DNA of 64,000 bases. Origin: Neostapfia colusana (Eukaryota; Streptophyta; Magnoliopsida; Poales; Poaceae). The notes beneath the pieces are model-generated. The model ran no database searches, had not been told where the DNA came from, and saw nothing but the letters and a program-made list of their open reading frames with translations. This document shows, piece after piece, positions 32,701 to 43,649 of the stretch (positions are counted from its first letter, which is position 1; the number at the start of each line of letters is the position of its first letter). Where the stretch lies: contig JASWHV010000003.1 in assembly GCA_030760725.1 (NCBI GenBank), forward strand, positions 114,608,153 through 114,672,152, read 5' to 3'. Both the position numbers and the translations under genes were made by a program.

Positions 32701-33540
32701 TGGGACACCCAGTTCCGAAAATAGAACCAAGTGAATGCATATGTGTGCCCAGGATGTTCATCGCACATACACATGTAATCTACAAACTGAATTCAGAATA
32801 TAACCATGAACAAATAGTGTTTAAGTATTTTATTACAAGGACTCAATGTCTCACTCATGAATATCTAACTTAATATTGCAGCAGAAGTCTCTAAACGACA
32901 GTGGAAATAACTAAACAGTAGGCTCCACTTCAACTCCACAGGCATGTTAACGGTAGTTCAAACGCCTAGTACTCCACATGGTCCTCGAAGTACTCTTCTC
33001 CTGTAGCTGATGTATACGTGGTAATGCAAGGGTGAGTACATGTCGTACTCAGCAAGTGCGGGAAAAGTATGACATGTAGCTTACAACAAGGTAGGCAATA
33101 AAAAGGCTCATTGCAGCAAGCAAATTTTATTTCACAAACATAATAAAAACAGCAACTATTTCTAGGTGAGTTAAATCCCATCATAACAAAGTTAATCATC
33201 AACATTCCTTCATCATGATTCACCATATATCAAGTCTCAACCAGCCATTAATCTTTCTCAAGTTTATCTCATATTCATAATGATTCATAACCATCTCATA
33301 TTCATATAACCGGAACCAAACTCATTTTCATGACTCAAAACAATCCCAAAACCAATCTCAATGACCATACCATAACCATCCATCCCTAGTTTTGCCTCTA
33401 ATCATGGAAGTTGGCCAGGTGCTTGTGACCGGAAGCACGTCTATCATGATAGTTTTATACTCTGCAGAGGTGGCACCACTTTACCCACAAGTTTGTGATT
33501 TCGTCACCCGTCGGCGACTAGAAAGAACCTTCATTATACC
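32701..33540 (-). repeat. Element C 3' LTR, inner-end side (left piece)
   Basis: Begins TGGGACACCCAGTTCCG (decayed from TGTGACACCCGG, as seen at 63913) and runs to the B insertion. It is the reverse complement of the last ~840 bp of S1. Confidence 0.88.
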
Positions 33541-34730
33541 TGTGACGTCCCTGTTCTAAGAGGAAACCTCTCGGAACCGAGACTGATGCGTACGTGTGCC
33601 CAGGATGTTCATCACACATACAAATATATCCACAAACTGAATTCATAATATATATGACCACGAATAATAGGGTTTATTACAATGTCTCATGAGTCTTGTA
33701 CTCATTCTAGCAGCAGAAGTCTTATCTTAGCAGCGGAAGTCTTTATTCTAGCAGCCGAAGTCTTCTAAACTATTGAGGAAGCAAACTAAGCAGCAGCAGC
33801 GGCTCCATCTCTACTCCATCCCCACAGGCAAGTTGACGGTGGATCACACTCCTAGTACTCCACGTGGTCTTCATAGTATTCCTCTCCTGTTGCTGATGAT
33901 ATATGATAATGCAAGTTTTAGTATATGATGTACTCAGCAAGTGCGGGAAAATATGATATGTAGCTTACAACAAGGAAGGTATAAAAAGGCTCATTGCAGA
34001 AAGCAAAGTTTATTTCTCAAAGCACGATAAAAACAGCAACTCGGCTTTAAGTGAATGTAATCCCAGCATGTATTTAAACACCAACATACCTCCATCATGT
34101 TCCATCACTTTCATGTCTCTTCCATACATTTATCTTTCTCAATTATCCTCAACCTCGTGAATACCATCTCGTATTCACTACCATCTCATGAATACCATCT
34201 CGTATTCACTATCATTTCATCTCATATTCAATTCCGTCTCATACCGAGACCAAATCTCATTGCCATGACTCAACAGTCATGCAACCAATCTCATTACCCA
34301 GACTCAACAGTCTAGAAAACCAAATCCAAAGACCAAACCATAACAAAAAAAAAAACCATCCAAAACCATCCCAAAAACCATCCGATCTAATCATGTGGGT
34401 TGTCTAGGCGCTCGTGACCGTAAGCTCGGCTATCATGATAGTTTTAGACTCTGCAGAGTTTGCACCACTTTACCCACAAGTTTGTGATTTCGTCACCCAT
34501 CGGCGACTGCAGAACCTCCATTATACCAGTACACAACCGTCGGTGTATGGCCAAGAGATCACAAAATAGCCTTTACAAAGGGGCTACTAGATGTATGGAC
34601 TCACTAAGGTTTCACCAGCAGGCTAGAATCTCCAATTCTCCCACCCACAGGAACCCTCTTGTGCCATGCAGTTCCCAGGACAGTCCTCACTCGACTCCCA
34701 TTCCCCGCGCCTTCCACGGTCCATAACAAT
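33541..34730 (-). repeat. Element B 3' LTR, left piece
   Basis: Starts TGTGACGTCCCTGTTC and contains the CTCTCGGAACCGAGAC palindrome. It matches 54064-55249 with many substitutions. It ends in the ACAAT duplication where D is inserted. Confidence 0.9.
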
Positions 34731-37700
34731 TGTGAGGACCCCACCGTCCCGATCACTCACGGGGACGGGATACCTCGCCTGGGAATCGCATTGGGTGGTG
34801 CCGTGCGATGCGGCACCCAACAGCACACATAATAAAGCATCATATTACATAAGACAAGCGGAAGATTACAAAATGTTGATTTTGCAAATACTTCTCAAAT
34901 CAAACTACAGCGGAAGACTATTACAACTCACATCTCATACCTATGCTAAGCAACAGAGAAGGTGTCCAGCCCGCGGACCCTTCTCGCTAGCAACACTGTC
35001 ATAATAGCAGCGGCAGGGGTTACCCTGAGTTCATCACTCGGAGAGCTCCGAGTCTCATCAGGTACCCGTACATCTCAGCGTACAGTTATTACCTGCAAAA
35101 CAACTTATGCAGTATCTGTGAGCACGAACTCAGCAAGACTGACCCGTCGCCCTAGCCATGAAACTCTACATGATAGAAATAGAGGGCTGATTAAAGAGGT
35201 TTGCACAAATGATGAATTTGAGCTAAAGGAGAGTCCTTACTTCAAGTTTTAGGCAACTTTTATAGCCCTCGCGCAACCTACATCGAGACTCCACAATCAA
35301 ACAAGAAACGCTTCATCTCGATGTCACTTGCCCGAGGTGAAAGTAACTTTAGTGAGCTATCCTAGACTCGTACTGACCTTGCGCCATCAACGTCAAGACT
35401 CCGCAATCAAACAAGAAACGCTTTGCCTCGACGCTACTAGCCCAAGGTGGAAAATAAATTTAGTGAAAGTGTTGATCATTCCTCATCTTTATGAGGATTA
35501 CTCACGAAGCATTATTAACTTTTCCCAGTTTATTACTACGTCACGACGCAGAGAACAAGTATGCTCACTACCGCGAGCGACGGTGATTGCAATCAAAAAC
35601 ACCCGGCTGACACGACACGTACGCCCGTACTCGACGTTGCACACAGCAACCGTCACTGACGTCGTACGTGGCCACCTTTCACACGACACCCAAATGTCGA
35701 ACCGGTCCCACCGACTGGGATTAAGTCTCTCTACGGCAAACCCTCGTAGAGCAGACTTCTCTATCCTTTCAGCATCAGCATCAGACGGTGAGGTATGCCT
35801 CGACACCCAGGTTAACATGTTACATCGGTTTCCTGGGTCCCATATAGCCAGTATGCATCCGGTACACAACTCAAACTTGCCCAACGGGCCGCACACGAGA
35901 ACGGGCCTTAATCGACTCAGACATAGACTAGGCTCACAGGACCACGTCCTTGACCTTCCATCCACTGCCCGGTCTCCATTCCCACTATGAGGATCAATTC
36001 CCAACTCTTCCGATTGATCCCCCTAAATTCCTGTTCACGAGTAGGAATCTGCCAACTCGAGGTTTGCTTCTTTTAATCCACTTTTGTTGAGATCAGCAGT
36101 TATAATTAATTGATAACATATCCTACATTAAACTCCAGGGTTTTCTGGGTCATGCATTTGGGGTTTCATACCATCTAGACGTAATGCAATAAATATAATG
36201 CTAGACGTATGAAGTGAATACAAATAAAAACTTGTAAATTTGATGCAAACCGGGGCTTGCCTTGGTTTTGCAGGTGACTTATATATATATGCAGTTAGTG
36301 GAGACCACTTGAATTGATCCCTTGCCTCCCTCCTTTGATCTCTACTCCAATGACTTCAAGTCCTTCACGTAGATGCTACACGTAATGCATATGCACATAT
36401 GTTTAATTGTAAAACTTTGCTACAAGTTCTAACAACAAGTTTCAAAACTGGAACTCTGTTTAAGAATTTAAAATGAAACTGGTGCTAGTGGTTTGGGTTT
36501 GTGTTTAAGCACTAGGATCAAGTGATGAGTGGGATTTCATCACTTGGGTGAGGATTAACTAATGAGGTTGAACAGGACACCATGATCCAGGGCTTCAATG
36601 GAGCTGGAAATTTTCTTGTGAGTTCCTTGTCACAAGAAAACCCTCTGGACCAAAATTCAGAATGTTTCACTGATTAGGCCACCCAGAACAATTCCCTAAG
36701 CATTTAGGCATAAAGGAATTAATTCTGATTAAACTTGCACTTTCATGCAAATTCAAGTGAACTCTAATTTCATACATGGCTCAGGGAGTATGCCTGAATT
36801 TTCCTATGATTTTTGGAGCTAAGGAATGGCTAGAACTGAATTTCCAAGTTTTTGGAAATTCTCTGAAAATGTTTCTGTATTCATTTGAATACAGAAACTT
36901 AAAATTAGAATTAGCCTAACTAAATCAACTCCAAATGAGTTGAAACTTTTAAAGGTGTTCACTAATACCCTAAAGACTATTCTGGCAAAATTTGAGGATT
37001 TTTAGATTAACCAAACTCCCTCTAGAATTCTTTTGCTAAAAAGGTTTAAAGAATTTTACAGAATTAAATAAAGGTTTTTATACAAATTGGGTTCTACATT
37101 TGGATAGTACTCTATCAGAGGAATCCAACAAAATTTGTTTCAAAATTTTTTGATTCTCCTACCCAAAGTTGTAGCTATTCAAAGTTTGAACTGAAAACTG
37201 AAATTCCCCAAAATGTTCAAATACTGGCTGTGGGTCCGGGGACAGGTGTCACTCGCTGAGGCAAGCCACACGGGGTTACAGGGTATTTCCCACGCCGCCA
37301 CACCAGATCCCTGCGCCACAGCCGATCAAATATTTGAAAAACCGTCGCTGACGGGTGGGACCCACCGGGTCGTCTTCTACCTCCGGCCACCCGCGCCCGC
37401 GCGCCGCCGGGCTCGCCGGAGTTTGACGGATTCCGGCCTCCCGGCCATCCCCCGAGCTCTCCCTCGCCGCCAGGGCCTAATTTCCCGTGCTGAACACGAT
37501 GGAACCCTCTTCCCCGGTCGGCGATGGCTCTAACCTAGCTGGCCACGGCGCGGCGGCTCTGAACCGGTTCGGCAACGTCGCCCGGTCATCCTAGCCTGCC
37601 CAGACCTCGGTGGAATGGCGCTACAGCACCAGTGGACCATGGGGATGCTCGACCTAGCCTCAAAACTGCTCGGGACCGGCGGCTAATGGTGTCTCATTGT

Positions 37701-39061
37701 GCACCCGAAACCTCCTCCGCGTTTGAGGTCGGAAATTCTGGATTTCATGCGGTCTATGTGCATCTTTCCAACTAGGGTTGTGAAGGACTACTGATCGCCG
37801 GTTAGTGGCGGTCCTGTGTGCAAGGTTTCACAGCCTAAGAACGAGAGGGACGATCGAATTTGGTATTACCGTATCAGAAGGTCGGATGGTGCCCGACGGC
37901 GATCTTTTCCCAAATTCGAGCCCGGTAGATCATCTCATGGCTTGAGCTTCGGGGACGAGCATCAGGGGCTCCCAGCGCATCCGAGGGCATTCTAGCTCCG
38001 GCCTGAGAAGCTCTCGGTGGGGCTGTCCACGTGAGACCAGCTCGGTTTCCCGATGGTGAGCCTCGGTGCCCGGTGGAATTCGTCAAATTGTGATCAAACG
38101 ATGCGGCAACGCCACGGAGTAGAGCGATGGGTCGCTAGAGCACACGCTGGCGCTCACTTCTTCCGTGGATCACTCAGGCAGTGGAGGGGGCGACGCGGTT
38201 TGCAACAGGCAGAACGAGAAACGGCGCCGGGAGGTTCCTGTTGTGCGCGCGAGAGTGGGAACCGAGGACAACGCGCGAGCTGCGTGATAAGGAGGGGGGA
38301 AACCAGCTCGCCAGCACAGAGGTCGCGAGGGAGAGGTGGCATCGGCCTTGCCCCGGTGTCGCACGGTGAGAAGGACCGAGGCGGTCTCGGTGGCGCGATG
38401 ACTTCGCGAGGAGGAGAAAAAACAGAGACCGTGCACTGCCTGAGCTGAAGATCTTTTGCACACTCATTTCCCCCAATGACATGTGGGCCCCACTAGTCAG
38501 TACCAATTCTTCTCAAAATATCTTCCAAGTTTGACAATTATCCAACCCAAATGTTTGAAAGTTGGAAACTGAGCTCATTTGAATAGTTTGGGAAAATTCC
38601 ATCCAAATTCAAATGTCTATTTGAATTCCTTGCACATTTAACTCCATTTGTAAAAATGGGTAGCAACCCTTTTCAAAAATTAATGGAACTTTGCCTCCCC
38701 ACAAATTTGGACCTAAGGAATTCAAATATGCCACTTGATTCTTGTGTTAGCTGCTGAAAACAATAGTTTGGACACAACAGTTTTGAATTTATCATTGTGT
38801 CCTTCCCTCACTTGAAGTTTGAAGTTACCTTTAGTCCATCTCTGATTTTTAAACCCTTCCCTTGCACTTGAGCTCTTCATTTCTGGGGTTTTAATCTACA
38901 TGAGGTCCATCCATGCAGTAACCCTAAGTCTGTTTAGAAGAAACCTCATACATGTTATCATATGAGGAAAAAGTTTCAACTAAGCCCCTTTTTCATACAC
39001 ATGACTTCAACATTTGTGCAAACTCATGTTTCTTTGTATTCACATTTTTGGGACCTTTACA
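34731..39061 (-). repeat. Element D 3' LTR
   Basis: Element-sense ends TGTAAAGGTCC..GGTCCTCACA. Carries two copies of the conserved stem-loop (35280-35324 and 35391-35433). The GC-rich part (37200-38450) gives overlapping ORFs on both strands, none convincing. Confidence 0.95.
35280..35433 (-). promoter_or_regulatory. Two conserved LTR stem-loops in tandem (D, 3' LTR)
   Basis: First: ACATCGAGA (35280-35288) pairs with TCTCGATGT (35316-35324). Second: CGTCAAG (35391-35397) pairs with CTCGACG (35427-35433) with one mismatch. Both loops read GTTTCTTGTTTGATTG in the element's sense. A local duplication of about 110 bp with diverged stems. Confidence 0.65.
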
Positions 39062-39078
39062 ATCCTCCCCCCTTAAAA
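39062..39078 (-). other. Element D polypurine tract
   Basis: In element sense TTTTAAGGGGGGAGGAT directly before TGTAAAGGTCC. Plus-strand primer site. Confidence 0.88.
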
Positions 39079-39079
39079 G

Positions 39080-39096
39080 AATCTCGTCCCGAGATT
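39080..39096 (-). other. Perfect palindrome next to the PPT (element D)
   Basis: AATCTCG-TCC-CGAGATT, 7-bp stem with 3-nt spacer, adjacent to the PPT. Confidence 0.7.
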
Positions 39097-39132
39097 ACAA
39101 AAGAAAGATGAGACGGAAGGTAATTACAACAA

Positions 39133-40446
39133 CTACGACAGAAGTTCCGGATAGTTCTTGTGGAGGTAATCTTCACTCTCCCAAGTCGCTTCTTCCGGTG
39201 TGTGATTACTCCACAGGACTTTGTAAAATTTCAAAGCCCGATTTCGAGTGATCTGGCTCTTCTCGTCGATAATCTTGATGGGCTTCTCGGTGTAGGTGAG
39301 GTCCGGTTGCAATATTTCCATGTCTTCCGAAAGGATGTCCGTCGGTTTCTTCAAACACTTTCTCAAGTGTGAGACATGGAAGATGTCGTGGATGCCCGAT
39401 AAGGATGGCGGCAGCTCCAAACGGTAGGCTACCGGCCCACACCGTTCTGTAATAAGGAACGGACCCACAAAGTGAGGAGCTAGCTTTCCCTTGACCCCGA
39501 ATCGATGAATTCCCTTCATCGGGGATACTCGGAGATAGACGTGATCTCCGACTTCAAAACACAAGGGTCGGCGTCGCTGGTCCGCATAGCTTTTCTGGCG
39601 AGATTGAGCAGCCCTAAGGTTTTCTTGAATCAGCTGGACCCGCTCTTCGGCATATTTTACAAGATCAATGCCGAAAATCACCCTCTCGCCCGATTCACAC
39701 CAATTGAGTGGTGTGTGGCACTTCCTGCCATAAAGTGCTTCGTATGGTGCCATTTTAATACTGGATTGGTAACCATTGTTGTAAGAAAACTCCGCTAATG
39801 GCAAATGGTTATCCCAGTTCTTTCCATGATCTATGGCACATGCCCTCAGCATATCCTCCAGAATCTGGTTCACCCTTTCCGTTTGACCGTCCGTCTGGGG
39901 ATGGTATGCTGAGCTTCTGATTAACTTTGTTCCTAGAGATTCATGTAGTTGCTCCCAGAAACGAGCAACAAATATTGAACCTCGGTCTGATATGATGGTC
40001 TTGGGGACTCCATGTAAGCACACAATCCTTGAAAGATACAACTCTGCATATTGCTTAGTTGAAAATCTTGTACTCACTGGGATGAAGTGGGCTGATTTCG
40101 TTAAGCGATCAACAATCACCCAAATGGAGTCATGCTTTCTGGACGTGAGAGGTAGTCCAACAATAAAGTCCATGCTGATGTCCTCCCACTTCCATGCCGG
40201 AATACTTAATGGTTGTAGCATTCCTGCTTTCTTTATGTGATCAGCTTTGACTCGCCGACATGTATCACACTCGGATACATATTTGGCGATTTCTCGCTTC
40301 ATCCGAGTCCACCAAAATTTTGTTTTAAGATCTTGATACATCTTATTACTTCCTGGATGTATCGAGTACTTGGACATATGAGCTTCGTCCAAGATCTTCT
40401 TCCTTAACTTCAGGTTCCGGGGTACCACGATACGGTCGTAAACCAT
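39133..40446 (-). CDS. pol: Element D integrase with chromodomain
   Basis: 437 codons. Zinc-binding region SIHPGSNKMYQDL .. CDTCRRVKADH, catalytic core with MDFIVGLP, SDRGSIFVARFW and TDGQTERVNQILEDM, the GKLAPHFVGPFLITERCGPVAY segment and a chromodomain (KPIKIIDEKSQITRN .. YKVLWSNHTPEEATWE). It joins viral DNA to the host chromosome. The frame differs from the upstream ORF; comparison with E shows a one-base difference in a short G run (C run on the plus strand) near 40443, after which the two reading frames match E in turn. Without that break D would have one continuous gag-pol. The first ATG (40446) is probably not a natural start. Confidence 0.92.
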   Translation of the reverse strand: MVYDRIVVPRNLKLRKKILDEAHMSKYSIHPGSNKMYQDLKTKFWWTRMKREIAKYVSECDTCRRVKADHIKKAGMLQPLSIPAWKWEDISMDFIVGLPLTSRKHDSIWVIVDRLTKSAHFIPVSTRFSTKQYAELYLSRIVCLHGVPKTIISDRGSIFVARFWEQLHESLGTKLIRSSAYHPQTDGQTERVNQILEDMLRACAIDHGKNWDNHLPLAEFSYNNGYQSSIKMAPYEALYGRKCHTPLNWCESGERVIFGIDLVKYAEERVQLIQENLRAAQSRQKSYADQRRRPLCFEVGDHVYLRVSPMKGIHRFGVKGKLAPHFVGPFLITERCGPVAYRLELPPSLSGIHDIFHVSHLRKCLKKPTDILSEDMEILQPDLTYTEKPIKIIDEKSQITRNRALKFYKVLWSNHTPEEATWESEDYLHKNYPELLS

Positions 40447-43400
40447 AACACGCCTTGATCATCTTCCCGGAAACATTTCATCTTATCCTCTTTAATCCTT
40501 GCTCGTATATTCCGCATTCCTTTATCTCTCTTCTGGGCTTGTACAATCTCCTCTCCAATGGTAGGCACAAGAGCAAGATTATACAACGCCCCATACGGAA
40601 TCACCCGCAAGCTTGGTTCTTCATCCTCATCCGAAACAAATGACAGGTTATTCACGTGGGATTTACGACTGAGTGCATCAGCCACCACGTTAGCTTTGAC
40701 CAGATGGTAATGGATCTCGAGCTCATAATCTTTGATTAATTCTAACCATCTCCGCTGCGTCATATTGATATCCTTCTGAGTGAATATGTATTTGAGGCTC
40801 TTATGGTCGGTGTAGAGATGCACTAAATTTCCAAGTAAGTAGTGCCTCCACATCTTCAACGCAAGCACCACCGCAGCGAGCTCTAGGTCATGAGTGGGGT
40901 AGTGCTGCTCGTGGTTGCGGAGTTGACGAGACCCATACGCGATCACGCGTCTATCTTGCATTAAGACGCAGCCAAGTCCAATGCTTGAGGCATCACAATA
41001 AACATCAAATGGATTTGTTGTATCCGGTTGGGCTAACACTGGTGCCGTTGTGAGATGTTTCTTCAAAGTTTGAAATGCCTCTTCGCAGGCCTCTGTCCAC
41101 ACATACTTGCTGCTCTTCTTTAATAACTCTGTCATTGGTTTAGCCACCTTCGAGAAGCTGGGAATAAATCTCCGGTAATAACCCGCTAGTCCTAGAAAAC
41201 TGCGGATTTGATGAACCGATGTTGGAGACTCCCACTTCAAGACTTGCTCAATTTTAGTTGGATCCACGGCCACACCCTCCGCCGAAATAATGTGGCCTAA
41301 GAATGGTACTTTTATGATCCAAAATTCATACTTGCTGAATTTGGCATACAGCTTATGTTCTCGTAGGCGTTGGAGCACAATATGGAGATGTTTGGTGTGC
41401 TCCTCCTCCGATTTGGAGTATACAAGAATATCGTCGATGAAAACCACGACGAACTGATCCAACTCTGGCATGAATACAGAATTCATGAGATACATGAAGT
41501 GTGCGGGTGCATTTGTTAGCCCGAAAGACATGACTAGATACTCATAGAGCCCGTATCTAGTCGAGAAAGCCGTCTTCGGTATATCCTCCGCTCTGATCTT
41601 TATCTGATGATAACCAGACCGTAAGTCCATCTTGGAGAATACCTTGGCACCCACTAACTGATCAAATAATATATCGATCCGCGGCAACGGATATTTATTT
41701 TTGATCGTCACTGCATTCAGCGGCCGATAATCCACACATAATCGAAGTGACTCATCCTTTTTCTTCACAAAGAGGGCTGAACAGCCCCATGGCGATGAGC
41801 TTGGTCGGATGAACCCTTTGTCCATTAAGTCCTTTAGCTGTTCTTTCAGTTCCGCTAATTCCTTCAGAGACATTTTGTACGGCCTCCGAGATATTGGTGT
41901 GGTTCCCGGTGCTAACTCGATCTTAAATACCACATCCCTCTCAGGTGGCATCCCTGGAAGATCGTCGGGAAACACATCTGGGTACTCACGGACCACTGGA
42001 ATATCCTCCAGTTTTGCGGTCACACTGTGGTACACCACTGGATTTTTAGAATCCACGGCTTCAAGTATGAGCGTTTGGAGACCGTAGATTGGAGAGTCCA
42101 AACTAACAATCCGTGGACCAATATCGAGAACAGCCCCGTGGTAGTTCATCCACGCCATTCCTAGAATCACGTCGATCTTCTGCCCCTCTAACACAATGAG
42201 GGTTGTGGGGTATAAGTTTCCACCTAAGCACAAGGGTGCTTTGATCACTACTTCATTAGCAGCTATTTTTCCACCCGGTGAGCGGATAAGGTAGTGATCC
42301 TTCGGTGTAGAGGTGGAAAGCTCAGCTTTGCACACAAATAACCTGCTGATGAAATTGTGTGTAGCTCCAGAGTCAAATAATATTAACACGGGCAGTTCAT
42401 TGAGGGTGAACATTCCCGCTAGCACGGGTGCCCCATCTGGCACATCCTCTAGAGCTGTATGATAAATGCACCCGGATTTTGGTGCAGTTCCTTGAAGCTG
42501 AGCATGGGGTTGATTCATACGCCGCCCCGGTGTAGTTTCTCTATGGTGTATCCTTCCTGGACACTTCCTGCTGATGTGACCCAAGTACCCGCACGTGAAG
42601 CACGGTTTCTCAGCCGGTTCCTGATTGCTCTGTGCATGGCCATTAGTGGTATTCTGCTGCGGCAAGAACACTTGAGGAGCAGAATAACATGGCTGCATAT
42701 ACCGTTGTTGCAGCTGTCCGTATTCAGAGTATTGGGACGAACGACCGGAATATTGCTGGAGTCGTCGAGACGACTGCATCAGCTGACAGTTCAAGGTACT
42801 GTCTACCACCCGATATTTCTGAGGAGCACTACTGCTACTCTCCGGTGGTACATGGTTCTTTCTTTTCTCAGCCTGAACTTCCCGCTGAGCATCTTCAACC
42901 ATGATGGCAGAACTCATCAATTCGTTGAAGTTCTTTCGATCAGCTAAAACGAGTCTCTCCTTTAGCTTGGGATTGAGGCTGCGGAAGAACCATTCACACT
43001 TTTGTGCTTCGGTGTTCACATGTTGAGGCGCATACTGCACCAGCTTGTTGAACACTCGCGAATGCTCGTATGCACCCCTCCCTCCTTGTTTTAAGGTCAG
43101 GATTTCCTCGAGTTTCCGCTGAATTATTCCGGACGGAACATGATACGCCAGAAACGCCTTCCGGAATTCTGCCCATGAAACGTCATGCCCATCTGGTAAG
43201 GAGGCGAGTTGATTTGCCCACCATACACTGGCGGACCCGTGAAGTTGTTGCGCTGCGTATAAAACCTTCTGCTGTTCGGTGCATTGAAGCAATCCGAACT
43301 TAGACTCAATGGTACGGATCCAGCTATCCGCCACCAGAGGATCCTCAGATTCAATGAAAACCAGTGGTTGAGTTGCCAAGAACTCAACATAGGAATTCAG

Positions 43401-43649
43401 TTGCAGTTGGCGCAAGTCTTCGTCTTGACATCCCCCTTGACAGGATGTATTCATCACCAGGGTGCGGAGCAAGTCGGTTCGCTCATCGCTTGCACCCGTC
43501 ATGGCAGCCAGAATGTCCGCTATTGTGACCGTGGGTGGAAGTCCTGGTGGTGGCTGCTGTTGCGGAGCTGGCTGCTCCCGCTGTGGAGAGTTATCACCAC
43601 GACCACCACTGGAACCACCTGCCTCACTCATGGAACGAGTTCGCACCAT
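40410..43649 (-). CDS. gag-pol: Element D gag-protease-reverse transcriptase-RNase H polyprotein
   Basis: Start set at ATG 43649 (MVRTRS), conserved with E and one base after a TTGCAG acceptor; an upstream in-frame ATG at 43670 is less likely. Order: Gln/Pro-rich N-terminus, gag domain (SYVEFLATQPLVF .. WAEFRKAFLAYHVPSG), CCHC knuckle CFTCGYLGHISRKC (about residue 350), protease ILFDSGATHNFIS (about 425), RT with YRPLNAVTIKNKYPLPR (about 640) and active site FIDDILVYS (about 735), RNase H with DVYCDASSIGLGCVL (about 880) and YTDHKSLKYIF. The reading then leaves frame at about 40440 before integrase. Around 1079 codons without a stop, unusual for this window, fits a recent insertion. Confidence 0.93.
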   Translation of the reverse strand: MVRTRSMSEAGGSSGGRGDNSPQREQPAPQQQPPPGLPPTVTIADILAAMTGASDERTDLLRTLVMNTSCQGGCQDEDLRQLQLNSYVEFLATQPLVFIESEDPLVADSWIRTIESKFGLLQCTEQQKVLYAAQQLHGSASVWWANQLASLPDGHDVSWAEFRKAFLAYHVPSGIIQRKLEEILTLKQGGRGAYEHSRVFNKLVQYAPQHVNTEAQKCEWFFRSLNPKLKERLVLADRKNFNELMSSAIMVEDAQREVQAEKRKNHVPPESSSSAPQKYRVVDSTLNCQLMQSSRRLQQYSGRSSQYSEYGQLQQRYMQPCYSAPQVFLPQQNTTNGHAQSNQEPAEKPCFTCGYLGHISRKCPGRIHHRETTPGRRMNQPHAQLQGTAPKSGCIYHTALEDVPDGAPVLAGMFTLNELPVLILFDSGATHNFISRLFVCKAELSTSTPKDHYLIRSPGGKIAANEVVIKAPLCLGGNLYPTTLIVLEGQKIDVILGMAWMNYHGAVLDIGPRIVSLDSPIYGLQTLILEAVDSKNPVVYHSVTAKLEDIPVVREYPDVFPDDLPGMPPERDVVFKIELAPGTTPISRRPYKMSLKELAELKEQLKDLMDKGFIRPSSSPWGCSALFVKKKDESLRLCVDYRPLNAVTIKNKYPLPRIDILFDQLVGAKVFSKMDLRSGYHQIKIRAEDIPKTAFSTRYGLYEYLVMSFGLTNAPAHFMYLMNSVFMPELDQFVVVFIDDILVYSKSEEEHTKHLHIVLQRLREHKLYAKFSKYEFWIIKVPFLGHIISAEGVAVDPTKIEQVLKWESPTSVHQIRSFLGLAGYYRRFIPSFSKVAKPMTELLKKSSKYVWTEACEEAFQTLKKHLTTAPVLAQPDTTNPFDVYCDASSIGLGCVLMQDRRVIAYGSRQLRNHEQHYPTHDLELAAVVLALKMWRHYLLGNLVHLYTDHKSLKYIFTQKDINMTQRRWLELIKDYELEIHYHLVKANVVADALSRKSHVNNLSFVSDEDEEPSLRVIPYGALYNLALVPTIGEEIVQAQKRDKGMRNIRARIKEDKMKCFREDDQGVLWFTTVSWYPGT

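Noticed and set aside
35498..36004. 168-codon minus-strand ORF in the D 3' LTR
   Set aside because: Its equivalent in the 5' LTR (46341-46664) is shifted and shorter, so it is not maintained as protein.
37213..38506. GC-rich ORFs in the D LTRs (also 47875-49168)
   Set aside because: Overlapping frames on both strands, no motif, located inside LTRs.
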